In this document: positions 1-9,341 of the stretch, piece by piece
Layout of the letters: each line of letters starts with the position of its first letter
Position numbering within the stretch: the first letter of the stretch is position 1
Assembly (NCBI GenBank): GCA_910584435.1
Contig: CAJUAP010000023.1
Location: forward strand, 1 to 63,619
Reading direction: 5' to 3'
Origin: an uncultured Acetatifactor sp.
GTDB lineage: Bacteria > Bacillota > Clostridia > Lachnospirales > Lachnospiraceae
DNA: 63,619 nt
The notes under the pieces: generated by a model
Seen by the model: the letters and a program-made list of their open reading frames with translations, nothing else
Database searches by the model: none
Told to the model about the DNA's origin: nothing
Made by a program: the position numbers and the translations under genes

Positions 1-1120
1 CCAGCCTCAGATTCCCGCCCTCATTGTCGGTAAATAAAGACGCCTTGCTCCCGGCTTCCAGTATTCCGGCGCGGAATATTCCGTCCGGGCTGTCGTAATT
101 TTTCCCACAGAAGAAATAATGGCCGTCATTTTCTTTCCACCGCCCCAGAACACCCACTAATTCACCGTCCTGCATATACCCTATTCCGCCTGAATATCCG
201 CCCTCCGGCATAAATAAATGCATTCCGTCCCCGCTGATTATCGCACTCCGTCCGTCAGTATTTTCAGCCGACCTCAGCTCAATGCTGTCTCCCTTGAGGG
301 TTTTTCTGGCAGGGTCATACGTCAGGCTGCCGCTTTTTCTGGCTCCCTCTGTTCTTGTGGTGTCGTCTGCAGTTCCTGAAAACAGGACACGGTAATCTAC
401 GTCCTCAGAAGGAGAATTGGTCTGGACCACAGTCTGCCATGATTCCCTTTCCGCCGCCGTCACATGTTTTACGGTATCCTTTACATGGCTGTCGAACTCT
501 GCCGCATTCGCCTTTCTGCCGACAGCTTCATTCAGGGCGGATGCTTCTGAAACCATGTCCTTCTTCAGCTGTTCTTCTGCTTCCGCTGCCCGCCGGGATT
601 CCCTGTCTATTTCCTCTTTCAGTTCCGTTTCCTTATCTTCTATCTCAGCATCCAGCCTGTTTATGGATGCTTCATAATCATCATAGGAAACATATAAAAT
701 CTGCGGCTCCGAAACTGTAATCTTATCCACATCGGATATTGCCAGCGACAGCCGGATCCGCTTCTTCGTTTTCTCCGCCCCTGTGCTGCTCACGATGTAC
801 TGCGCATCATCGCCGCAGTTGTCATACACATACAGGATATCCCCCGCATCCGCAGCAGCAATTAGCCCTATTTCCCTGAAATAATAATCATATGAAACCT
901 CTGGAAAGTCCGCCGTAATGGTACACCCTCCGTCTGCTGCATCAACCTTGATAGCCGTTATTTCATATAATTGATGAACCAGCTCCCTCCGTGTTCCAAA
1001 ATTGGCAGGCGCCTTCCCGTCACCTACTACAATTGACTTAAAATTAATTCTATTGGATAACTGCGCCTGATTCAGTGCGTTACGCCCTTCCACAGTTAAT
1101 ACCAGACCTGTCCATGCCAT
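1..1120 (-). CDS. phage tail fibre protein (partial, runs off left edge)
   Basis: Minus-strand frame open from an ATG at 1120 to the window edge, about 373 codons. The ATG follows AGGAGGAAGTAAG, a strong ribosome site. The N-terminus (MAWTGLVLTVEGRNALNQAQ, then a conserved 'VGDG' patch near residue 33) matches the N-terminal tail-fibre domain that anchors side fibres to the baseplate in Mu-, P2- and PBSX-like tails. A charged helical stretch (about residues 155-200) looks like a trimeric coiled coil, followed by glycine-rich beta sequence of a distal fibre. It follows the XkdU-like gene, the usual place for the receptor-binding fibre. By position it should decide which cells the tail binds. 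The C-terminal receptor-binding part lies outside the window. Confidence 0.8.
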   Translation of the reverse strand, partial: MAWTGLVLTVEGRNALNQAQLSNRINFKSIVVGDGKAPANFGTRRELVHQLYEITAIKVDAADGGCTITADFPEVSYDYYFREIGLIAAADAGDILYVYDNCGDDAQYIVSSTGAEKTKKRIRLSLAISDVDKITVSEPQILYVSYDDYEASINRLDAEIEDKETELKEEIDRESRRAAEAEEQLKKDMVSEASALNEAVGRKANAAEFDSHVKDTVKHVTAAERESWQTVVQTNSPSEDVDYRVLFSGTADDTTRTEGARKSGSLTYDPARKTLKGDSIELRSAENTDGRSAIISGDGMHLFMPEGGYSGGIGYMQDGELVGVLGRWKENDGHYFFCGKNYDSPDGIFRAGILEAGSKASLFTDNEGGNLRL

Positions 1121-1241
1121 CTTACTTCCTCCTGTCTCTGCCGAATCTGCAGCTATTCCTCAGCTGTATCCATTTCTCAATTGCATCCATTTCTCATCTA
1201 CATCCATTTCTGGGCTGCAGACGCTTTCCTCCAAAACAGCA

Positions 1242-1781
1242 TTACCTCTGCCCTATCTCAATTATATCCGCTTCCCTCATCACCGCGCCGCGGTATATCT
1301 TCCCGTCATGAGCGCTTTCATAGATAATGTCTGTCACAATATCTGCAGGTATAACAGCCGACAAGAGATATTTAATTTCCTCTAACCGGCTGTCATTGGT
1401 TGTATATACCGTTAATATTAATTGATATGTCTTCTCAAAATCTGACCATATGGAAAAATTATGATCCCCTCCCAGCAGCTCTCTGAGTTTCCGGGTTAAT
1501 GTCCTAATGGTATAAGGCGCCGTGTTAAACCATCTGTTCTGCACCCTTGCCCTTCTGTTTTCCAGTGTATCTGAAGCGGATGGCAGAATACCCAGCATTT
1601 TTTCAAATCTGGAAATCCCGTATTCGTCCGCGGACAGAATGAATTCATTGCGCAGCATCCTGTCCGCCGCTTCCCATAGAAAGCCAAATTCCGGATTTTC
1701 TGCTGCCAGTGCCATATTTATTTCTTTATACTCTGCCAGAAAAGGCGGAAGATAAGAAACAAGGTCAACTTCCCTTATCAT
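1242..1781 (-). CDS. xkdU: baseplate protein, XkdU/YmfQ family (DUF2313)
   Basis: A 179-residue protein of the DUF2313/YmfQ family (PBSX XkdU, Mu gp48-like), which joins the baseplate wedge next to the J-type protein. The family pattern is visible: an N-terminal 'LVSYLPPFL' motif, the central 'GISRFEKMLGILP...TLENRRARV' segment and a C-terminal two-strand unit. The start overlaps the stop of the upstream baseplate J gene by four bases (ATGA), so translation is probably coupled. The tail fibre gene follows 121 bases downstream. Length is normal for the family. Confidence 0.88.
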   Translation of the reverse strand: MIREVDLVSYLPPFLAEYKEINMALAAENPEFGFLWEAADRMLRNEFILSADEYGISRFEKMLGILPSASDTLENRRARVQNRWFNTAPYTIRTLTRKLRELLGGDHNFSIWSDFEKTYQLILTVYTTNDSRLEEIKYLLSAVIPADIVTDIIYESAHDGKIYRGAVMREADIIEIGQR

Positions 1782-2983
1782 GCTCCCACACCTCCTAATA
1801 CCGGAATTTCATATTCCCCCAGAGTTATATTGCTTTTCATTCCGTTCAGCAGAGTATCCTGTACATCAACCACACCGCGTACACCCAGAAGCCTGGTGTC
1901 AATCTGACTGAGCCTTACCGTTACATGTGAGGTCTCAGCCCACTCTCGCCTTAACGCAAGCAGGTAATCGGAAACCGCAGTCTCTATGGCATTCTGCAGG
2001 TTCCCCCACCCATAGCCGTCCTCAAATGTCAAAGCAGTCCGCACAGAGATTTCCACTGCTTTAGCGCTCTGTACCGTTACCACATGCCCTATGGGTGCCA
2101 GCCCATATCCCTCTCCTGCATTCTGCTCCGGGTCAATGATTTCCTGCACTGTCTGTACCAATGCATCGGAAGCAGCATCAAACTCGGAATTGATAATTGT
2201 TAAAAGCACTGTTCCTCCGGTTGTGAGCTTTTTCTCCTTTGCTGCCTCATACACAGAAGCCAGCCAGTTTTTTACTTCCCCGCCTACCGTATCTTTCATA
2301 CCTTCATACCAGGTCTGCACACCTTCCGATGGAATCATATTCGCCGGGGAAATACCGCCGTTCCATACCCTTGTTACTTTGGTTCTGCCAACTCCGGGGA
2401 TGGAGTTGGCCTTATCCAGGTAATCCCGGACATTTCCGCCGAAAGCGCTTTCATCAAAAGAATCAAAATATCTCTGCCGCAGATGCTCCGTCTCCTCTTC
2501 CTCTTCTCCGGGAATGAGAAGCTCTGTCAGTTCGGCGCTCTGCAGCCCTTTGATATATTCTATGGGAATGACAGCACCCAGAAACTGGTTTCCTATGATC
2601 CCGGCAGTTTCACACTGTACTTCATATCCGCCCTTTCCGTCTGCCGCCTTCCCGGTAACAGTATAATTTAGGTCTCCCATATTGAACCGTCTGCCTGTCA
2701 CATCAATGGTGTCAGGAGCAAAAACGCCGCGCAGGACTGCTCTGCCTGCCTCATCGGGATATATCCCCCGTTCCCTGCACCGCATTATCAGGAATTCCCT
2801 GGACGCGGTATCTCCATAGGCTTCCCTCAGAATCGTGTCAAGTTCAAGATACAGAATCTGAAGCTCAATTGCAGCGGGGGAATGGGTATCCCAGATGACG
2901 GAGCCCTCCCTCTTGTCGAACCTGCCGGGAATACGCCCCAGCATCCTCTCAAGGATGGATTCATATGTCACATTCTCATACAT
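1778..2983 (-). CDS. xkdT: baseplate J-like protein (XkdT)
   Basis: A 401-residue baseplate wedge protein of the Mu gp47/P2 J/PBSX XkdT family. The N-terminus shows the family signature ('RIPGRFDKREGSVIWD'), then a hydrophobic helix with 'ELDTILREAYGDTASREFL'. Residues 155-300 hold the conserved 'GEEEEETEHLRQRYFDSFDE' segment followed by 'GVGRTKVTRVWNGG'. In contractile tails this protein forms the wedge ring linking hub to fibres. Its ATG sits directly at the stop of the XkdS-like gene, and its own stop overlaps the XkdU-like gene, so this is one translation-coupled baseplate operon. Confidence 0.92.
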   Translation of the reverse strand: MYENVTYESILERMLGRIPGRFDKREGSVIWDTHSPAAIELQILYLELDTILREAYGDTASREFLIMRCRERGIYPDEAGRAVLRGVFAPDTIDVTGRRFNMGDLNYTVTGKAADGKGGYEVQCETAGIIGNQFLGAVIPIEYIKGLQSAELTELLIPGEEEEETEHLRQRYFDSFDESAFGGNVRDYLDKANSIPGVGRTKVTRVWNGGISPANMIPSEGVQTWYEGMKDTVGGEVKNWLASVYEAAKEKKLTTGGTVLLTIINSEFDAASDALVQTVQEIIDPEQNAGEGYGLAPIGHVVTVQSAKAVEISVRTALTFEDGYGWGNLQNAIETAVSDYLLALRREWAETSHVTVRLSQIDTRLLGVRGVVDVQDTLLNGMKSNITLGEYEIPVLGGVGA

Positions 2984-3387
2984 TAAAAACTCACCTCCCT
3001 TTCTGCCTGCACATCTCCGAAAACGGTATGGACTGTGAAGGCCGCATGGACAATGCCTTTCTGCGGAAAATCAAATGCAAAGCTGTCAACGCTGCGGATT
3101 CTGTCATCCCATAGCAGCGCCTCCGAAATCCGCCGTTTTAATTCCGGACATACATAAGTGACAGGCGCACCATACAAATCCATCAGTTCAATCCCGTAAT
3201 TCCAGCTGTACATGATATACTGGTAACGCTCTGTCATGATGATTTTATAAACCGCCTGTTTCACGGCTTCCAGCTCATCCGTATACCCACGGACGGCACT
3301 ATCCTTCTGATTCATCTTGTAAGTCAGGCTTGGCTGTTCTTCCACTTCAAAATCCCGGCTCAGGAATCCGGCAGTGGAGGGTATCAT
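2983..3387 (-). CDS. xkdS: baseplate protein XkdS (DUF2634; gp25-like)
   Basis: A 134-residue DUF2634 protein (PBSX XkdS), the small gp25/lysozyme-fold-like baseplate wedge subunit. Visible family features are the N-terminal 'TYKMN' segment, the 'VYKIIMTERYQYIMYSWNYGIEL' core and a C-terminal 'VHAAFTVHTVFGDVQAEREV' strand pair. It overlaps XkdR upstream by four bases and abuts XkdT downstream, so the three are probably translated in a coupled way. Length is typical of the family. Confidence 0.88.
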   Translation of the reverse strand: MIPSTAGFLSRDFEVEEQPSLTYKMNQKDSAVRGYTDELEAVKQAVYKIIMTERYQYIMYSWNYGIELMDLYGAPVTYVCPELKRRISEALLWDDRIRSVDSFAFDFPQKGIVHAAFTVHTVFGDVQAEREVSF

Positions 3388-3830
3388 ATTCCTATCCTGT
3401 CCAGGACCACATATTTCTGTCCTTCCTGCTGCCGTATCAGAATCACTTCATCACCAACATCCAAGCCGTTATGTATGGTAATCTGTTTCTGTCCGTTTAC
3501 TATATGCGTATGTGTTTCAGACTGGAAAGCCGTTTTCCCGTTCAGAGCATCTCCCTCCTCCGTCTGGGCACTGATATCATGCCTGTGTTTCTGCTTTTCC
3601 TTTTCCGATTCCCAGTTGACAGTAACCATTGTCACATAGTCGGTTACATTTCTTGTCATAATAAGCTGTGCTTCGCCGAGTATCATCTTCTGCTCCACAT
3701 TGATTTTCAAAGGGGACTTTGAGACGACTTCCCCGAAATACACATTCACGGGCTTTGACGCTTCCCGTTCATTCCGCGCCGCCCTTTTCATAGCCTCTAC
3801 CAAACCATTTGCATCAGCCAACAAACTCAC
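3384..3830 (-). CDS. xkdR: baseplate protein XkdR (DUF2577)
   Basis: A DUF2577 protein (PBSX XkdR), likely the spike/hub-associated OB-fold component of the contractile tail. The middle shows 'YFGEVVSKSPLKINVEQKMILGE', typical of an OB-fold hub. The open frame begins with GTG at 3830, but GTG overlaps the GGGGAGG ribosome site; a TTG three codons inside (3821, after GGGGAGGTGAGTTTG) is spaced better and may be the real start. It overlaps the end of the XkdQ gene and the start of XkdS. Nothing unusual in composition. Confidence 0.85.
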   Translation of the reverse strand: MSLLADANGLVEAMKRAARNEREASKPVNVYFGEVVSKSPLKINVEQKMILGEAQLIMTRNVTDYVTMVTVNWESEKEKQKHRHDISAQTEEGDALNGKTAFQSETHTHIVNGQKQITIHNGLDVGDEVILIRQQEGQKYVVLDRIGI

Positions 3831-4794
3831 CTCCCCTGAGTGTTAAATCCATCCAGTGTTCATTCTCCTTGTATGTATGTTTACAGCTCTCCACCAGCAT
3901 GAAATTTTCCACCTTCCTGTCTCCCAAATCAAGATTCACTACAATCATGCTGCCGGCCCTCACCCTGTTATCTCCCAACACCTTGGTAAGCTTCAGATTA
4001 CGGGTCTTCTTATTGTACAGTGTCAAAAGCGCATCTGCCTTCGCCTGGCCGTTTTCGCCTTTCTTCAGGGTGTCAAAATACTGTAAAATGCCCCATTTGT
4101 TGATATTCCTGGAATCCTGTGCGATATATACTTCTCTGAATCCGGATTCCTCATTGTCATAAGTGAGTTTTATTCTGTTGTAGGTGTTATCATCAATGGA
4201 TGAAGTATATTCAAAGTTTTCACCCGTTTCTTCATCCACCATCAGGTATGCCCCCTGACTGCCCACTGCCATGGAAGACAAATGCTTTAACATCAGCTTC
4301 CCGAAATCATCATACAGCACGAACATTTCACTGGTGTTCTGTAAGGTCAGGTCCAGCGCACTCTGCACCATATCAAACAGAGAAGTGTTTTCCTCCACCC
4401 GCGATTCTATCACATATTTTGTTTCTTCCAGGGTTCCCACATTCAGGGAATAATCCTCCGCAACCATCCGCAGGAACTGATCCGCGGTCTTATCTTCATA
4501 GACAATGGTATCTTTATTCGTCAGGTACCGCAGCTGGTCATAAGCGGTAACAGTGATGATTTGATCTTTGGAACGCTGCTGCTTGAACACAAAGCCGAAA
4601 AACACATTGTCTCCGTCCACCCTCATCCTAACCGCACTGCCTTCTGAGAAATCAAGCACATCATCCTGAAGGACTTTAAATGTCAGCTTACCGGGAGCCG
4701 ACTTGCGTTCCGTTGTCCATTCAATGCCTTCTTCCACTGCCGGACAATATACTTTTGTTCCGTCCTCATTTCCAATCAATAGCTCAACCTCCAC
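3814..4794 (-). CDS. xkdQ: baseplate hub protein XkdQ (gpD/late-control-D-like)
   Basis: A hub protein of the PBSX XkdQ / phage late control D family (Mu gp44, T4 gp27-like). It carries 'DGDNVFFGFVFKQQRSKDQIITVTAYDQLRYLTNKDTIVYEDKTADQ', the characteristic two-barrel hub sequence, and a C-terminal beta domain. The open frame starts at 4812, but the sequence GAAGGAGGTGCTTTGGTG places a strong ribosome site seven bases before a GTG at 4794, so I use that start. The end overlaps XkdR by 17 bases. It normally forms the trimeric hub under the tube, holding the spike. Confidence 0.88.
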   Translation of the reverse strand: MEVELLIGNEDGTKVYCPAVEEGIEWTTERKSAPGKLTFKVLQDDVLDFSEGSAVRMRVDGDNVFFGFVFKQQRSKDQIITVTAYDQLRYLTNKDTIVYEDKTADQFLRMVAEDYSLNVGTLEETKYVIESRVEENTSLFDMVQSALDLTLQNTSEMFVLYDDFGKLMLKHLSSMAVGSQGAYLMVDEETGENFEYTSSIDDNTYNRIKLTYDNEESGFREVYIAQDSRNINKWGILQYFDTLKKGENGQAKADALLTLYNKKTRNLKLTKVLGDNRVRAGSMIVVNLDLGDRKVENFMLVESCKHTYKENEHWMDLTLRGGEFVG

Positions 4795-5015
4795 CAAAGC
4801 ACCTCCTTCCATTTTTCCTCATGAAAAAAACACCTTTCCTGCGAAAGATGTTTTTCTAACTATAGTCTTATTTTTTCAGCATTTCCAGCCCAATCATTTG
4901 TAGAATATTGCAGAAGCATGTGAATCTATGGCTTTGTTACCGCCCTTATCTGATTCTTTCCTTTTGCATAATGAATTCTCAAACAGATATAAGATCTACA
5001 CCTGCATGATTTATC

Positions 5016-5711
5016 TCATAATTCTACTCTGTTGATCTGCTGGTTTATTCTTGGCCGTAAATCATCAACCAACCGGGAACAGTTTTTTGAATTTTCAACC
5101 GCATCTCTTAGCAAAAATGCTTTATGTTCCCCCTGGGCATCTTCATATGAAATTATTGCATAACCTTTTATCTTAATCTTCGTTTTTGTTCTTGGTGCAG
5201 AACCTATTACTGCGCCAGACGTCCCAAATAGTACTGCACCAATAACCCCTCTGGCAGCACTACTTTCAAGATACTGGACTTCGTTCACATCCAGTTGAGA
5301 ATTTACGCTCCTTATCTTCTCAATCTTTAGAACATACTCACTTCCTGCACAATTTACTGTGAGTGCAATTGGCGACAATACAACATCTGCCCTACAGTTT
5401 TCCGGTGCTGCCAAACCTCCTACATGAATCGTTGAATACCTGCTGATTCCTTCCTGTTCATCCTTTTTTCTTCGCTGTTTTTCCGCTATTGAACCTTCGA
5501 TAGTCCACTTTACCATTCTAACTAACACTATCAGACATGCCATTATGAAACCACCTAATACAACACTGATAGCAACAGCAGTTCTCCCACCTGGCCATTC
5601 TCCTCCTTCTGCCGTAAAAGCTCCTTCTTCCGCCAAAGCTACTGCCATGAGTACAGTTGCAATTACCCATGATAGAATAAATGTTCCACATCCTGCCTTT
5701 TTCTTCTCCAT
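5016..5711 (-). CDS. membrane protein of unknown function inserted in the tail operon
   Basis: A 231-residue protein I cannot assign. Two hydrophobic segments (about residues 10-28 and 45-68) indicate membrane anchoring, followed by a charged linker and a soluble domain of about 130 residues. That domain has a glycine-rich hydrophobic run 'GVIGAVLFGTSGAVIGSA' followed by 'RTKTKIKIKG', a pattern found in small bacterial proteins with SHOCT- or PH-like folds. It has its own ribosome site (AAGGGGAGG) and is flanked by gaps of about 145 and 200 bases inside an otherwise compact operon. XkdP and XkdQ are normally adjacent, so it looks like an added cargo gene (moron). It could be immunity or a membrane-interaction factor; this is inference. 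Confidence 0.6.
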   Translation of the reverse strand: MEKKKAGCGTFILSWVIATVLMAVALAEEGAFTAEGGEWPGGRTAVAISVVLGGFIMACLIVLVRMVKWTIEGSIAEKQRRKKDEQEGISRYSTIHVGGLAAPENCRADVVLSPIALTVNCAGSEYVLKIEKIRSVNSQLDVNEVQYLESSAARGVIGAVLFGTSGAVIGSAPRTKTKIKIKGYAIISYEDAQGEHKAFLLRDAVENSKNCSRLVDDLRPRINQQINRVEL

Positions 5712-5855
5712 GCCTGATTTCCTCCCCTTTCTAATACAGAAATTATACTATATACAGGGACATATGTCACGATAAATTTTCATCACTCACCTATGATTGA
5801 TTCGTTTCAATACCAACAAACAGTTTACAGTTGCAATACACTTCTCATTTTTACC

Positions 5856-6545
5856 TTATACCGCCGGAATCGTCAGTACTTGCCCTGGATAAATCAAATT
5901 AGGATTTCCTCCAATTACACTTTTGTTTGCGTTGTAAATAACAGTGTATTTTGAACCATTCCCATAGTATTTTTTTGCGATATTCCAAAGACAGTCGCCC
6001 TTTGCCACTGTATAAGACTGCGCTGCTGCCGGAGCCGGGGAATTTGCTGCTTCCCTCTGTGGTTCCATGCTGGCTTTGGGCTTGTCCATATCAAAACTGA
6101 CATTCACTGTCTTTGTTCCGTAGTCCTTCCACTGCTTCAGCTTTACTTTTACCAGAATGTCAAACCCGTTTTTGGCATCTTCTGTAATTTGATAATCTTC
6201 CATAGATACCCTGATATCTGTGTCAAAGAACTTTTTTCCATCCGGACGCTTCCTGCATACAATAAACTGAAACGGCTCCCTGCCCGTTTTCAGTGCTTCA
6301 AAATAATTCAGAAAATAGTCTGCGTTCTGCATTCCCGATTCATAGGCAGAAAACGGATACTTTTCCTGTGGTATTCTGCATTCAAAGTCAATATCCGTTA
6401 ATCCTGCCTGTTTCAAAATGTTTATTTCCCCATCATTTATCAGTGTTACTGTACTATTTGCATTGTTAATTTTTACTGTAAGCTTTTGCGGTGCTATGGG
6501 CAGCAGGCACTTTTTCAGGTAAAAATCATATCCGCTATCCGTCAT
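5856..6545 (-). CDS. xkdP: LysM tail protein (XkdP-like)
   Basis: A 229-residue LysM protein like PBSX XkdP (and the gp53-like tail LysM proteins). Residues 1-150 form the conserved tail domain with 'NNANSTVTLINDGEINILKQ' and 'QFIVCRKRPDGKKFFDTDI'. An Ala/Pro-rich linker leads to a C-terminal LysM domain (about residues 178-228; 'YTVAKGDCLWNIAKKYYGNG', ending 'LIYPGQVLTIP'). It probably caps the tape measure at the baseplate and binds cell-wall glycan. Its start overlaps the stop of the tape measure gene by one base. Confidence 0.88.
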   Translation of the reverse strand: MTDSGYDFYLKKCLLPIAPQKLTVKINNANSTVTLINDGEINILKQAGLTDIDFECRIPQEKYPFSAYESGMQNADYFLNYFEALKTGREPFQFIVCRKRPDGKKFFDTDIRVSMEDYQITEDAKNGFDILVKVKLKQWKDYGTKTVNVSFDMDKPKASMEPQREAANSPAPAAAQSYTVAKGDCLWNIAKKYYGNGSKYTVIYNANKSVIGGNPNLIYPGQVLTIPAV

Positions 6546-9337
6546 TACACATGCACTCCTTCCGTTGAAATGCCAATGGCTTCATTCATCATATCTGTCA
6601 TCCCTGACACAATGCCGTCCAAATCCATCCCATTTTTAATTGTATTGTGATTCGTCTGCTCCAGGCGGATTTCTGCGGTGGTGAATCTGTTGATTGCTTC
6701 CTGCTCTGCAATGTCACGCAGATACTTCAGCTCTTCCTCTGTGATCTCCATGGAATCAGCCATAGCTCCGGTATTCCCGGCAATATTATTAATGTCATTT
6801 CCAATTCCGCCCCCCACCAATGCGTTTGCGTAATCATCGGCAGACGGAATATCCATTACGCCAAAAAAGCATGAGGGGTCGAAGTTTGCAATGCTTTTAT
6901 CAATCCCTTCACCAAAAGAATATCCGGCGTCCCATGCAGCTTTGTATTCAAACTCCCCTAGGTACATGCTGGAAACATCCAGTTTTTCCATAATTTCTTC
7001 ACCCTGCCCGAAGGTTTCATCTACCCAGCCACCAAGAGAATTACGCCATCCAGCAGTTGTTTCGGCAAAATTTGAACCGAAGATTGTATCAATAGCAATA
7101 GCAATAGTTTCCAGCCCTTCCAACACCATATTCGCCAGATCGCAAAATATGCGTGCAACCGCACCCACAGGATCGTTGAACACGTTACCGAAAAAGTTCG
7201 CAAAAGCAGCTATGAAATTCCAAAACATCACGAAAATATCAATCCCAAAATTTATCAAAGCAACAAACATATTTCCAATAGATGCCACCGCTACCATAAC
7301 CAGCCCACAAATAATCCCCGTTGCAGAAACAGAAGTCCCAGTAAATTTATTTATCATTGCTATAGCCATATAAAACACCGCAATCAAAGCGATAATCAAA
7401 GCAATAATCCAGACAATAGGACAAGCGTACATAGCAGCATTAAGCCCGTTCTGCGCTGTTATTTCGGCCCATGTTGCCCTCGTTACAGCCCAAATTGCAA
7501 CAGCATGTATACCTTTAACCACTGCGGAAACCAGTTCAAAACCTTTGGTGATTGCAAGGTAAGTACCATACACTGCCAAAACCCCTATAATTCCATAAAT
7601 AATAGGACTAATCCACCCCCAATTATCCATAACAGCTTGCGCAAAATTCATTGCCCCTTCCATCAGCCAGGATAATACGCCAAGCATCATCTGAAGTCCA
7701 TATGTAATACTGCCAATCACCTCCTGAATTGTCCCCCAGTTTTGAGTGATGGTATCCACAAACAGCACTACATAAGGATAAAGCTGCCCTCCCACTACTT
7801 CCTTCATACTTCCCCATGCATTGGCCAGCTGGAGAATCTTCCCCTCCGGGGTATTGCTCATGATTTCATATAATCCCTCCCATTCCCTGCCAATCACCGA
7901 AGCAATCACTGCTGCTGCCTGCATGTCCGTACTCATATCCAGATATTCAGCACCCAACGCCGCCTCAATCTGCACCTCTGTTGCCGTCCCGCCAATGACT
8001 GCTTTCTGCGCATCCGTGAATTCAAAACCCTCCTGGGACATGGCAGTATGATCTCCTATAGTAATCTTGCCCAGATTTGCCGCATATCCCACCATGGAAT
8101 TCACATCAACCGCCAGGCTCTTTCCTTCCAGAACACTCATGCCCATGGCATAATCGGAGAGTGTATCCATCATATCCGTTACAGCCTCCGGCTCTGAGAA
8201 ATACAGGAAAAGTTTTACTGCTCCGGCAATCATTGCTTCCTCTTCAAAAGCACCCCTCCCCTGAATCTCACCTGCCTTCTCAGCAATCTGTCCATAAGCG
8301 GCTGTAAGAGCCTGCGTCTTGGCAGTAACCGGTACAACAACTCCGTTTATATTATCCTGGATGGCATTGATTTTATAAATAACCGCTGTTGTATCAGCAC
8401 CGACCTCGACTCCAAACCGGGCAATATATTCTTCATCCAGCATACTTGCCAGTACACTGATTCGCCGTATCTCTGTATCAAGCTGTGTGTCAAATGCTGA
8501 TGTACAGTCCACTATCCAATCTGCTATGCCATCCACTATCCAATCCTTTATGTTCGCCTTATCCATCTTCATGATAGACTTGGCTGCATCGGCAATCCTG
8601 TTTTTTAATTCTGCAGCGCCTTCTATCCCCTCCCGTACCCCATCATTAAAATAATTTTGCTCATCAACATTGCTCTGGATATTCCTTTCCGTATTCCCAA
8701 TTATCTTCAGTAACTTCTGATATGCCCCATTTGCCGCCCACACGTCCATATTCTGGATGGTTCGGTTTATAAGCTCCTGTGCATGCACTGCCTGGTTCAT
8801 CTGTACTCTCATCTGTTCCAGTTCGGCATTTACTGCATCCATCCCCATATTCAGAGGATGATTTCCTATCTGCCGGATATGGTCACTGAGATGATCCATC
8901 CCGGCCGCCATAGTATTCAGGTTTTGAAAAGCTTCCGGCAGAAAAATATCAGCATTATATGCCCGTCTGGCAATGGTTCGCTGTGTTCTGCCCAACTGCT
9001 GCAGTATAGCATTTGTTCTCTGAGCTGCCTGGCCAAACCGCTGCATACCGCTATTGTCAGGAATACCAATCTGATCCTGTCTAGCGGCAGCCGCCTGCAT
9101 ATTCCCATAATCCATTGCAGAAGAAATCATGGAAGGTGATTCCATGTTCTGCAGGGTATCATCGAAAGTCTGCAATGCTTCACTTCCCTGAGCAATACTG
9201 CCCGTATCTGTCATTCCGCTCATAACGGACTGCATCTGTTCTACTGCGGCAGCAGACCTATGAATTAAATTTACAATATTCATCATAATACCTGTAAAAT
9301 TGTCCTGCAGTTCCATTGCCGTACTTATGTCTCTCAT
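6545..9337 (-). CDS. xkdO: tail tape measure protein
   Basis: A 930-residue tape measure protein that sets tail length and is ejected through the membrane. The N-terminal 300 residues are helical and Gln/Met-rich ('MELQDNFTGIMMNIVNLIH' near the start is a family motif). Residues 560-720 contain several strongly hydrophobic helices ('IIYGIIGVLAVYGTYLAI', 'IIALIIALIAVFYMAIAMI'), the usual membrane-insertion part. The C-terminus ends with an acidic helix. Its ATG lies four bases after the stop of the frameshifted chaperone product. The single 2.8-kb gene suggests a tail of medium length; PBSX XkdO is longer. Confidence 0.9.
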   Translation of the reverse strand: MRDISTAMELQDNFTGIMMNIVNLIHRSAAAVEQMQSVMSGMTDTGSIAQGSEALQTFDDTLQNMESPSMISSAMDYGNMQAAAARQDQIGIPDNSGMQRFGQAAQRTNAILQQLGRTQRTIARRAYNADIFLPEAFQNLNTMAAGMDHLSDHIRQIGNHPLNMGMDAVNAELEQMRVQMNQAVHAQELINRTIQNMDVWAANGAYQKLLKIIGNTERNIQSNVDEQNYFNDGVREGIEGAAELKNRIADAAKSIMKMDKANIKDWIVDGIADWIVDCTSAFDTQLDTEIRRISVLASMLDEEYIARFGVEVGADTTAVIYKINAIQDNINGVVVPVTAKTQALTAAYGQIAEKAGEIQGRGAFEEEAMIAGAVKLFLYFSEPEAVTDMMDTLSDYAMGMSVLEGKSLAVDVNSMVGYAANLGKITIGDHTAMSQEGFEFTDAQKAVIGGTATEVQIEAALGAEYLDMSTDMQAAAVIASVIGREWEGLYEIMSNTPEGKILQLANAWGSMKEVVGGQLYPYVVLFVDTITQNWGTIQEVIGSITYGLQMMLGVLSWLMEGAMNFAQAVMDNWGWISPIIYGIIGVLAVYGTYLAITKGFELVSAVVKGIHAVAIWAVTRATWAEITAQNGLNAAMYACPIVWIIALIIALIAVFYMAIAMINKFTGTSVSATGIICGLVMVAVASIGNMFVALINFGIDIFVMFWNFIAAFANFFGNVFNDPVGAVARIFCDLANMVLEGLETIAIAIDTIFGSNFAETTAGWRNSLGGWVDETFGQGEEIMEKLDVSSMYLGEFEYKAAWDAGYSFGEGIDKSIANFDPSCFFGVMDIPSADDYANALVGGGIGNDINNIAGNTGAMADSMEITEEELKYLRDIAEQEAINRFTTAEIRLEQTNHNTIKNGMDLDGIVSGMTDMMNEAIGISTEGVHV

Positions 9338-9341
9338 ATCA

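Noticed and set aside
355..720. Plus-strand frames in the tail fibre region
   Set aside because: They are antisense to a convincing tail fibre frame with a strong ribosome site; no protein-family features.
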